Notes under the pieces: model-generated | What the model saw: only the letters and a program-made list of their open reading frames with translations | Database searches by the model: none | What the model was told of the DNA's origin: nothing | Program-made: the position numbers and the translations under genes | NCBI GenBank assembly: GCA_018389105.1 | Contig: JACATO010000654.1 | Coordinates: forward strand, 124,001 to 188,000 | Reading direction: 5' to 3' | DNA length: 64,000 nucleotides | Source of the DNA: Nautilus pompilius | Taxonomy: Eukaryota; Mollusca; Cephalopoda; Nautilida; Nautilidae | Shown here: positions 1 to 11,342 of the stretch, one piece after another | Position numbering within the stretch: the stretch's first letter is position 1 | How the letters are laid out: every line of letters begins with the position of its first letter

Positions 1-210
1 CACGGTAGTCTACTAGTAGGTCAAGGGGCTGAGTTTAAATCTTGGTCGGGGTCATTTTGGTTTGGCATACCTTCCTGGCACAGTTTCTTCTTGCTTCTCT
101 TTACCAGCTGGCCAACATGAGTTTCTTACCACATCTAAAAAATAGAGATTTCTAGTTGGGACTTTTGCCATGTCAACTACATAAGTGCTGCAGTGGGATA
201 AGTAGCCACC
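1..210 (+). repeat. tRNA-derived SINE, copy 1 (cut by window edge)
   Basis: The copy starts in the tRNA-like head (a B-box-like segment near 30-45) and continues into the central block shared by all copies: TTTGGCATACCTTCCTGGC, then AGTTTCTTCTTGC, an ACCAGCTGGCC segment, and a CCACATCTAAAAAAT segment near 130-145. It is related to the copies near 13.0, 32.6, 34.9, 37.1, 42.2, 53.4, 58.9, 61.3 and 62.0 kb. The first bases are missing because the window begins inside it. Confidence 0.65.
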
Positions 211-367
211 TACTTGACATCCATATAAAATATAATTACCTCAGTCAGTGTGCCATGACACACTAGCTGTATTTTCTTCAAGTTATTGTAGAAAGACAAA
301 TTACGGCATCACGAAAAATTTGATTAAATTCATTGAACACATAATTTCTCACAGAAACTGATGAGTA

Positions 368-930
368 TTTATTTTCTACTACTAATACTCATCAGAATTG
401 ATTGCTTCTACCGGCAGAATCTCAGGATCCAAATCTGCTTCAGACTCTTTGTCTTCCTCGACCATCTTGACCTCAACGTTTTTGTTGACCAGAATCAATT
501 CCAGCAGGTATCTGTGCAAATTCTCAGGCAGACTTCACACATCATTACAGTCAATGCCACACACATATGGAATGATTTCTGAATCAATTCCTGTGTCAAA
601 AAAATAAACAGCTTTCAATGCCATATTCATGATATCCTGGTAAGAAGGCAGCTTACGTGCTCGACCTCTCATCAACACCTTTCCAGTGTATCCTTTCTCT
701 TCTACTCATTCCATACAGCTTTTTAAGTTGTTGCTACTGACTTGAATGAAACAGCCATAACTACAACTTTATTGGTTCCAACTCTTTGCTCTTTGGCCAA
801 AGAAATGGCAGAAAATAAATTAATCAGGACAAATAACATTTTATTCTTCACTCAGCATGGTAAACCACAGCTGTTGAATGTTTCTGAATCCAGATTTATT
901 GCAACTGCTTCTCTTCAGCAAACCAGCTAA
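368..930 (-). pseudogene. Unidentified antisense coding-like relic
   Basis: Read on the minus strand from about 694 to 368, one frame stays open for about 105 codons except for a single TGA near 533-541. It has protein-like composition, including RARKLPSYQDIMNMALKA, YVCGIDCNDV and an acidic stretch MVEEDKESEADLDPEIL. Further minus-strand fragments (for example AISLAKEQRVGTNKVVVMAV) lie at about 700-930 but are broken by stops and shifts. I do not recognise the family. It could be a processed pseudogene, a transposon ORF, or a decayed exon of a nested gene. It is not part of twitchin, which is on the other strand. Confidence 0.35.
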
Positions 931-1936
931 ATTTCCATTAGTCAGCCACCATTAATTCTGAGATACTTTCAACATTTCATTTTACTAAAATCTGATTTCT
1001 ATACTATTTAGTCATCTTATCTGTTAAAAAAAAAACAAAAACTTTCTAGATAGTAAATTAATTTTTTACTGACCAGTTTTCTTTTTCTTCACGAGAAAAC
1101 TTTAACTCTCCCAGATCACTGAAAACTTAATAGTAGCTGGTGAATACACAGGCCAAAAACTTGTATCAGGAAAATAGGTTGTGATCAAAACAGGCAACAA
1201 CAGAAAACTAATTTCTGTGCTCGTAAAAAGCAGCCAATATACAGCATGCAGCAGTAAGATTAAAGCATCTTTGATTATATGATTTAAAATAAGTGAACAG
1301 CAAATGTCTGAAATTTACAGGTTTTTAGAATTTTGTACACATTAATGACTGGCAACTTTGAAGTGACAAGAGATTGACCAGCATTTTATATGCAGTAATG
1401 TACAATCCTGGGAGGTGTGAATGGTGAGACGGGTGGTAGGTGCTTGCATTTAAGCTCATCCCACATGATGAATAAAAGAGAAAACTAGTGTCATCCCTAT
1501 TGGTTTGGAGGAGACTAGTGCAGCTTATTGGCAGTAGTTGTATTGTGATAATTTAGGGGCTATGTTGTGTTTAAGGATATCATTTACAGGTACTTAACAA
1601 AGACTAGTGATAGAGGTTGATGAAAATGGTCATATCTGAAGTTTGAGCATTCCAATATAGTATTCAAATTATTTCAGAAAACAAGAAACCTATCTTTTTT
1701 TTGTTTGTTTTCTTTCAAGATCTATTCTGGCTTAGGCTACACTGTGATGTCTACCACTCAACCTCTATTTAACATGGCCACTTTGCTGGAATATTCCTTT
1801 GTAAAAGAAATAAAAGATAGATTATTTTAGTGTATTTGAAAAAAAAAAAAAAACTAACCTAAACTGCTTACTTTTCTAATACATCTTGTTGCAGTGCTCT
1901 TTTAAGAACAAGTTTTTGCCATTAGTACATCCAAAA

Positions 1937-2006
1937 ACTAGAGATGTTCAAATGAAATCTGGCTGGTAATGGAATCAGGCCAGGTTTTATTTGAACATTC
2001 CTAGTA
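1937..2006. repeat. Short palindromic MITE (family P), copy a
   Basis: A roughly 70-bp imperfect inverted repeat runs from ACTAGAGATGTTCAAATGAA to TTTATTTGAACATTCCTAGTA. The arms are reverse complements around a short centre. Seven more copies occur in this window. Confidence 0.6.
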
Positions 2007-2402
2007 TATATGACCGTATGGCTTATTAATGTGCTAGAGGAAGATATCTGTAACTCTGCTTCCTTGATTTTTATTCTACATGAGGTTGTTGTAATTGTTT
2101 AACTCTTGTAGCAAGGATAAAGTTATCTAATGGGTTGATAGATATAGATACTGTATAATTACTGAAGACCCTGTTTTACTTGTGCTGAAATCAGGCTAAT
2201 TATCTTACAAAAGCTAATTCTATCAAAATAATTAGAAGGAAAATGTTTCAAAGTCTGCACGTCCACACGACACTAAGCAAGAGGTAAGCTCGTTTTAAGT
2301 CCATGATAGTGTGTTTTTTGTTGTTTTTTAAGTGTTATGTATGTGAGCTAAAAACCCACTGATAGTTTTTTTTTGTTTTTTTCTTCTTTTTTAATTTTGC
2401 AG

Positions 2403-2416
2403 GAAAAGCAGGACTG
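2403..2416 (+). CDS. unc-22: Possible 14-nt twitchin microexon
   Basis: GAAAAGCAGGACTG is preceded by a long pyrimidine-rich tract ending TTTTGCAG and followed by a good donor, GTGAGT. Spliced to the exon at 3586 it would need an incoming phase of 1 and would add Lys-Ala-Gly-Leu before DDRRMS, with no stop. No transcript evidence is available, and a match this short can occur by chance in AT-rich intron sequence. Confidence 0.3.
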
Positions 2417-3585
2417 GTGAGTCTTCTCTTATTCCATCTTTAATTTATGTAACCACATATGTAAATAATTCTGATTAGTTTCTCCTGCATTCTATCAATA
2501 TCTTATTTTGAATGTGATAGGCTTTTTGTTGTTGTTTATATTTCAATTATAATTGCATTTAGCCATTGCTTAGAGCTCTATAAATTATGCATCTTTGCTA
2601 TAATAAATTTTAAACTAAATCCGTAAAATGTATTTTTCAAATTTTAAAACAGATGTTATGTTTAAACTAGTTGCAGATGACCATATAAGAGTAAAATCCT
2701 TAATTCTACATCATCTCAAATGCCAAGGCTGCTGCTACTGCTGCCCTTTTTGTTTCTTTGTTTCTTTGTTTGGCCAAGTATGTGTAGTATGCCAGACATT
2801 TTGGGGTTATATAAATATGGAAACTGTGGATCAAATTTATAATGCAGTATCAGACAGTACTACATTAAATGATAATACTTTATCAGTGAGTGTTGATAAT
2901 AGCATGAATTGTCCTTTGTCTTCAGTGGACTTCCATTTCCTTCATTGCTGGAGCTAGTCCGACTCCTTGAAGATATTACATGTCTAACACTGCCTGTGAT
3001 TAACTAAATACATTTTGGTTATTTATCATGCACATTCTTCCTCCAATAAACATTTCAGTCTGTTTTTGTTCTTAACCAAAGTCTGGTTTGCCAAAACCAT
3101 AAACACTCTAAGCTTAGCAACTGATATAAACACTCCCAAGATAGTTATGCTGCAAATGTCTCCTGTGTTTATTCTCTTGTTACTCAAATTGGTAATTTTC
3201 CTCTGTGCTATCAGTTAGTTTGTCCGTCACCTCTAAGACAACATCACAGGATTTAACTCTAGAAAATGGATTTTAAATACAAAATTTTAAAGAAAAGAAT
3301 AGCTGTACAGACAAGAAAGGTAATTAAGTTACAGTAGAGTAGATTTTTAAAATTTGTTGTAATGCAGGCAGACTTAGCAATCAATGTCTTACTAAAGAAA
3401 GTCCTTGAAAGTTAAATAGGTAAAGAAAGATGCTGCTCTCTGTCAGATGCCATCCAACATACAGTATCTATGAGCTCTTTGAGATTCTTTCTTTGTGGGA
3501 GAACTTGGATGAAGCTGCCTGTATTTTGATACAAATAGATCTAGAAGAAAAAACAAAAGTCTTTTTACTGTGTTTTTCTTTTTAG

Positions 3586-3679
3586 GATGACAGACGTATG
3601 TCAAAGGCAACAAAGGGACCCCGAGAAGGAGAAGGGCCACAAATAAAGAATAAACCTGAAAACCAAGTTATTGTTGAAG
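3586..3679 (+). CDS. unc-22: Twitchin exon 1: RRMS linker and first strand of Ig1
   Basis: Acceptor TTTTTAG before 3586, donor GTCTGT at 3680; starts in phase 0 and ends in phase 1. It encodes DDRRMSKATKGPREGEGPQ, then IKNKPENQVIVEG, the A/B-strand entry of Ig1. The RRMS motif is a PKA-type consensus site just before the domain. The frame joins exactly to exon 2. Confidence 0.85.
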
Positions 3680-6600
3680 GTCTGTTATTGCCACATTTTT
3701 TTCTTGTTTTTGTTGTTGTTGTTTTCAGATACAAGAATGAATCAGAACAAATATCTTTATAAAAGGATTATAACTTTATTTAAACTCCTTACCATACTTG
3801 TAAAATCATGTGCATCAGTGAGTTAAAAGATACTAAATGAAATGCAGCACTAAGATATATATATATATATGTATTTATACCAATGAAAATATAGCTTTGA
3901 TGGCCTGACTTTTATTAAAATGGAAGTTTATAAATAAAAACTAAAACAGCATATTGTGTGCATGTGTGCGTGCGTGTGTGTGTGCATGTGTGCGTGTGTA
4001 CGCGTGTGTGCGCAAGCGAGCGAGTGAGAAAATTAATATCTATAATGATTTCCTCCAAAAAAAATCTATGATCAATGCAATTGGGAGCACAGCTGACATA
4101 AATCCTTTGCTAGTGGCTTAATATTAGCCATATTTTTGAATAGTATGTTTGAATAAGTAAATATTTTGGATCTTATGGAGAAATTCACAGTTTATTTTTG
4201 GTAAACTTCTTTGTTTTTAGGTGCCATTTTCCTTTTTTTTTTTTTTTCAAATTGATAGAGAACTCAAGCCTCAGCCCACCCAAATGAATAACTGGTCCAG
4301 TCTCCAACTTCACGATCATTTTTGTTGATCCTAGGATTGTGGGCCCAGACTGTTCTCAAGACATGCTTTCTGTACTTGTGATTTCAGAATTATTGGTCTT
4401 TTACCATGCTTTGCCATTCTAGAGAGATTAACTCTTCCTCTAACTGGGCAACTTTCTATCATCGTTTTGTTGATCAAGGCTTTCTGTTATCTTTGACTGC
4501 TGCAATATTTCTTTATCAATGTCAGCAGGTATATGATCCTGACTTTAGTTGGTTCCATAGCTTACTGAAAACCAACACATGATTTGCACTTGGACTAGAT
4601 TATATCTGTCCACCATATTTTGTTGGTCTCACCATATGGTCAGCACATTTCTGCTGATTCATTCATTTTTTTAACCTAAATGTGATAAGTCTTAGCCATT
4701 TTAAGTAAAAATCAAATACAACACTATTTTTCACCCTAATCATAGCCTAAGTAAAATCTGTGTACAAGAAAAAAAATAAATTCATTTGAGATACATGTGT
4801 TGTTTAAGTGTCCACATGCCAAGCTGACTAAACTAGGTGCAAATCAACAAAACAAGAAATGTTGGCAAAGAAAATATCAAGTTGAAAAATCTGACCAGCC
4901 TATATTTCTGGAAATGTTGATTGTCCAGATAAACAAATGGAAAGGCATCCTACAAGCTGGGAGAAGCCTGTCTAGAGAAGATAATGCTCATAAATATAAC
5001 TGGTACAGAGGGGGAAATACTTAAGTGTACATTAAAATCCTGAAATACTTAGAAGAGAAAGCATCCCTTTAAATATTTACAGGAGAGCAGAAGTGCTGGT
5101 AGAATTGCATGAGCTGCTGGCCCGGTGAGAATCCCATGTCTCAGTAGGATTGTGCTTCTCTGATATGTGTGAGAGAAAGAGACTGGCAGCTTCAAGAACA
5201 GCAGTTACATGGGCGGTTCCTAGGAAGATGGCAGAACCCATATGCAGTAATTGAAGCCAACAGTATGCAGGGGAAGAGCTTTCTACTGGAATTCTCATAA
5301 AACACAAGTACTGCAATATTTTCAGCATCCAGTAACCTAAGCCAGAACTTCAAGTTTGCTTGCTTGGAAGCATATTTTACTTTTAAATCTGTGCTACCAC
5401 ACACACGCACTCTTATTGTTTATTACAGCACTTTGTTAAGTATAAATTATTCAAATTAATCAAAGTTTTGAGTATTTGTTGTTTTTTTTTTAATTTCCAT
5501 AAAAAAACAATATTTTTTTCAAAAACTAAAACAAAAGAAAATGACAAGAGCAGCAGATAATAAACAGAATGTAATCAACATGCTAATAAAAGAGAATTTA
5601 GTTAATTTTCTATTCCTTTTATGGGATCAGTTTAGATGTTTGTGTGTGAATTAAACTGGAACTTCTGTTAATATGTTTATTTTGATCAGGTTGGTTTCCT
5701 AATCTTGGTATCAAGCTAAAACACACTGTCTTGCAGTGATACTGACATGTAGTATTGTTCAAGCTTTTATCCCACTTTTTTATTGTTACAATTATAAATG
5801 TTAAAAGCTGGAACAATACAAAACATCCAATACATTACTTTCACCACCAGCTTTCCATAAATATTTGTACTATCTAAGTATTTCTGAGAGGTCTTTTTCA
5901 AGCCTTGGATCCCTTATACAAAGTAATAATTAAAATTTTTTTTTATTTACTATTTTACCATATGTTGAATAATTACCAAACCATATTTTTCTCTGTTTGT
6001 GTATTACAGGGGATAGTTTGAAAGTTAAAATCCATTTTGACACTCAAGGAACCCCAACACCCAATGTGAGGTTCTACCGAGCAGGTAGAGAACTTCGAGA
6101 TGACACACGTACAGCTGTTCATGTGAATGAAGCTACATCAACTGCTACACTGATAGTCAAGAAAACCCGGTACACAGACGAAGCCAAATATGCAGTGGCG
6201 CTGGAACAAGATGGTTACACAACTGATTCGGCTTCATTTAGCATCTTTATTAAAGGTAAGCAAAGAAATTTTTTTTAAAAAATCATAATCACTTGGAATA
6301 AGTGGTTTTTCCTTAATTCCACATTTTTAACATAGCATATGTAGTTAACTACAAGATCCTGTTTCCTGCCAGGGTATAAAAATATTAGGACCCCTTTATA
6401 TAGTAACTGGAGGCAGCCAAAAACATTTGTTTCCATCCACTTGCTCAAAATCCCTAATAGATCTCAAGCATGGTTAACATAATATATCTAATCATTCAGC
6501 TTATACTAAATGCTTAAGACCCCAAAATGTTCTAGTATCTCTATGTGGAAATCATTAATAAATCACTGCTCTTACTCAAATAAGGAATCCACTCCTGCAT

Positions 6601-9600
6601 ATAGGATGCAAAAGCCCCTTTTTCATAACATTGTGTTGTCTAGTAAATACATGCTTGGACCAACTACTAGTTGATAGGTCACCTGGTACACCAATGCAAA
6701 TTAAACATCTATATTCAGTCAAGAACTTTTAATCACTAAATAATATTATTTATACATTGGTTTGAGTGATAAAACATATGTTAAAAAAGTTAAGGTACTT
6801 GCTGTATCTTAAGGAAGCAGTACATATATACTGTAGTATTTACTTCACAAATACATAATTACCTAGTATATAATTTTTTCTTCCTTTTCAAAATTTCAGA
6901 TCCTAAAGATTCTAGTTTGGATTTCAGATCCATTTTGAAACACAGGTAAGTTCATGTTTAAAGTGGTCGTGCCACATTTTGCAAACTTAAACTGCTTTAT
7001 TTTAAATGTCTAACATGAAATTTTAGGAAAAGAAAGTAACCTCTCACAGCTTATTACTGGTTTTTTACAGTCTCTTTACTGGGTTCATAAAAATCCATAG
7101 CTACAAAAGCATCTAATTTTCTCATATTAGAAACAGACATCTGAGATGGAAATTACATAAAATAACATTTATAGAAGAATGAATTTATTCTTAGATTTTC
7201 TCTTAGGAACTTGTATTTCAAGCATTGAACACCTAAAAATTACCTCATGTGTTGGTATATAGACATCATCGTTGCCAGAATTTTTAGAAGTTTATTTAAT
7301 AATAATAATGGTTGTCCCTTGTAACCAATGAGGGCTGGTCATTCACAAATTACATGATAATGCCTGGGTTTGTGAGCTTGTTTATAGCATAGGAGCTCTC
7401 CACCTGCACAGCAAATCCACTCCAAAGCAGCAAGCACTGGTGTCCCAAGAAGACCAGAAAAGTTAGCACCCACACTGGCAGAACAACTGTTACTCTGGAA
7501 AGCATTCTGCCAAAACAACCAAGTACATAGTTTTATGGTGCATATACTAAAATTGGAATGATACAGAGAAGATTAGCATGGCTCTTGCACAAGGATGACA
7601 TAAATTCATGAAGTGTTCCTTTTTTTTGGTCATCACTTTAATTTCATCGTAGAAAAAAATGTTATATGTCAGTAGTTACAGTGAGGGGAGCTGCTGACTT
7701 TCATGCACTACATGCCAGCTGATGTGGAGCCATAATTTGCATGGGCTGAGATCCACTGAAAGTAATTAAAAGCAGCAAGTAGATGCAAAAGACATCTTTG
7801 CATTTTGCCAAGCTGATAAAATTGAACCCATTGATTATAGCTTACATGCTTGTTATATTAATAACAACAGAATTTCAAAGGAAAATTTATAAGAATGATA
7901 TAAAAGTGATAGGAGACAAAGAAATGTTTGTCCATGTTCTGAACCAAATGTACCAGAGTCATTCAAATGAAACCCAGCCATATACAATTAGATGATTATA
8001 TCTTCAGCTGGGTAATGACTCCAATATTATGAATATTACATGCTTTTTTTGTTTGTTTCTTAAGCAAATGGATATTCATACATAAACAACTGTTTACAAA
8101 CTAATTAGTGATTTATAGACCTATATTTTATGACAAACTCTTCAGTAGCATCAATATATGTCATCACTGTTTTTTGATGGATGCCCTAATGATTACAGTA
8201 GTAAATGGGTTTACTTTCATAAAAAAAAAAACCATCATTAATAGCTTTCTCATTATCTAGAAAGCACAACTGTGTAGATAATTCTGATTTATTCTATAGG
8301 GAAGTAAAGAAGAAAGGTGAAGATGAGGATGACGTAGATTGGGGACAACTTAAACCAGGTAGGATACCTTTTTATAGTATTTATAAAGTAAAAAACAAAA
8401 CATTTTAGGGGTGATGAATAAGTACAAATCGCTGTAGTAACATTTTACTATTTAGTTTTTATTAAACATTCCTATATTTATTATCTACAAGGGATCATTG
8501 TATTTCAGTGTTTCTGTTTATTCGTATTGGTAGTATTAAGAAAGCCCTTTTTTTTTTTTTTCAGTCTGTTAATGCTTGTATGTTTACTATTTGTGAACTA
8601 AAATGTATGCTTTTGCTTTTTTCCCTGTAAATGTAATATTGATCAAGAAGTATACTTCATAATACAAATACATTTACTACTTTATGCATAAGAACATTAT
8701 CATGAAGCATTTTCAACTGTTGAAAAAATGATAACTTTGAGTATTTATCTCCATGTATTATCAATAAATAATTGTAACTTGAGTTGATACAAGTCAACCC
8801 TAACCAATGAAAACCAAAGTAGTGTCTCTTTAATATTAAGAACTTAGTCGTATGTTCAGAGGTTATATATATATAATGAAACTGCACACGTATGTTAGAA
8901 AAGGGTAACCATTTTATTTAAAGTACAGTAACTAAACTGGTCTGAAATGAAGTCTGAATCAGGAAATCTCATAGTATTTTACCGTGTCTACTACACATCT
9001 GTTTTTATTTCTTGTATTACACTGTACAGGAAAATAATTAAGTGATTAAAAGATCAAAAAACCTCTCTTTTTAACTGACTACATTTCTGATTTGTGCTAC
9101 TTTTTCAAACTTGGTGTATTTCATCTTTTCTTTCATGGAACATGATGCATTGTGTTAGCTTTTTAAGAATTTACTGTATTAATTATAACAAAATCTTATT
9201 ATTAGCTACATTTTTAGTTTAAAAAATTATTAAAGAAAATGACATGAAGGCAGCATGAAAAATCATCATTTGCTTAAACTTTCAGCCCTTTTGATAAATA
9301 TTTTTTAATGCTTTTTTCACTAGAGGTTTTATTTAAAAAAAAAAAAAAATTCCAAATATTGTATTGGAGTATTTACAGACAACATCTTTACTTTTCGTAG
9401 ATGGAGATTTGCTTTTCTCTGAAGATCCAACAATAGTTTTACCATACACTTTACTGAAAAGGCAAAAAAAATAGAAGAAAGTATTATTTCATTATTTGAA
9501 TAGGTTAGAAGATTAGATCTTGCTCTGTTTGTATATATAAGAAAATTCTTGCAATTAACTTATCCTTTCCTTAGCTACTTTTATGATATACTTTATAAAT

Positions 9601-11305
9601 CTACAAAAAAATAATGCAACAACAACATGCATTAAGGAGAGAACTGCTTAATAGTGATGCTTGGAGCTCATATGAGTTTAACAAGATTGTTTCACATATT
9701 CTAATGTCAGCCTTGTTTGTAAGAAGAGAACATGCTCATATGAAGGTTTTATATTTATACTCTTCAAAGCTGAAATGGAAATAGCACAAAGCATCATGCC
9801 TAATGTAACAAACCAATATTCAAAAACAATCTGCAACAGATTTGCCACTATATTCTTATGTATATAAATGTGTGTGTGTGTCAGGGTTTCATTCATCTTA
9901 GGAGACTGAGTACGTGTAAAGGTGGTTTATGTTTAAAGTTTTGGCTACACTGAATGTGGCTTCTTAGGCCAATGCAAGCTTACACTGGTTATCATCCCCT
10001 GTAGTAACAGGTTGCTTTCTGGTAGTTCTTGCCGTCTTTGCTGCAGTCCGAGCCATCTCTGCAGTCCATTTGTCAACGTTTGACTCTGCGCTGGCCAATC
10101 TGATGAATATTCTTTCTAGTAAGGCACCAACAAACCAAAACTTTGAAGATCTTGCTTGCTGAGGTCTTTGAAACACAGCTTTGGACCTGCAGTGCAACAG
10201 AAATAGTTAACAAGCTCACCATATACAATTTGATAAAAATCAAAATAACTATTAAAACTTTTTTTAAAATAATGCAATAAGCACAAAAAATAGTCTCATT
10301 TTGCTAATTTAGTTTCTTTTTTTTTAAAGCAGTTATTTGAGATCGAAATTATGTAACTAATTTTCATCTTGAAGCACAGCTTGCTTGTTATTTTTGGAAT
10401 TCTGTTAATATGACAACTTTCTGAGGGGTTTGCCCACATTACTGCTCATAAAATAATACATATGGAATTGTGAATAGCAACTGCAGTATAATCGCAAAGA
10501 CAACACACATGGAACTTGAAATTTGCACCCACAGTTCAGTCATCACTTCTGAAACAAAATCCAGAAGTGTGAAATTTGAGATAAAACTTTCCCAAAGAGA
10601 AGTTAATTAGTGCTAATGGTCAGCTTTTAATCTTATCATCAATGCTAATGTCTAAGTGGCTGAGTGTATTACATACCTAAAGTGTCATAGAATGCTGCCA
10701 GTAGTGCCAAAGAAATCAAGCAAGGTCAGTCCAAATGTGTTGGGACAGATATCAGTAAACTGAGCAATGCCTAAATCAGACTTTAATTTATCATTTTAAT
10801 TCTTATATATCAGTGCTTTTTAAAAGGGTTTAAGGTGAAAATATCCACCACTTTCTATTTGTGAGATTTTTTTAAAAATATTTTTTGTGTGAATATAAGA
10901 AATACTTCTGAGAGTTGTTGTATAGATATAAAATATAATAAGCATGGAATAAAATTTCATTTTATACTGAAGTAATGCCTTTTAATTGTCAAATAAGTTG
11001 TGGCTGCTTGCACATGTCTTCCACACATAAACTTCAATTCTTTTTTGTTTCAGATACTGGTACGTGTTGCACTGGATGCGTAATGTCTTTGTTGTGTTAT
11101 CTTTGTCTGCCAGTCTGAGATGTAGCTGTTTTGTAAATTGACTTGCTTGTGCTTAGTGCTTCCTCAACCTAAAATAAATGTTGTTCTGTTTTACCCACAT
11201 TCCTCCAGCAAGGCTTTCAGTTCTCAAATAGCAGTGTAGAAAAACCAAATAGATGAAGAGCTACTTTGATATTATATCTTTGCTTGTGAAGTGTCTTAGA
11301 TCTGT

Positions 11306-11342
<37 letters not shown>

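Larger units (their letters stand above)
211..3585 (+). other. Sequence upstream of first certain exon (intron of twitchin or 5' region)
   Basis: No Ig or FN3 exon is visible before 3586. The stretch holds the antisense relic at 368-930, palindromic MITE copy a, the possible microexon at 2403-2416 and A/T-rich sequence. The open stretch at 2628-2957 has no recognisable domain. The exon at 3586 begins in phase 0 and has no start codon context, so this is most simply an intron. Confidence 0.55.
6946..8299 (+). other. Intron 3 of twitchin
   Basis: 1.35 kb. It holds an unclassified repeat (about 7310-7535), a U6-like snRNA copy directly after it, and a palindromic MITE copy at 7951-8022. No exon seen. 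Confidence 0.65.

Noticed and set aside
2628-2957. 109-codon open frame
   Set aside because: Cys/Phe-rich and without any known domain; no splice signals place it in twitchin.
5077-5410. Two minus-strand frames of 72-83 codons
   Set aside because: No domain, no splice context, no homologue recognised.
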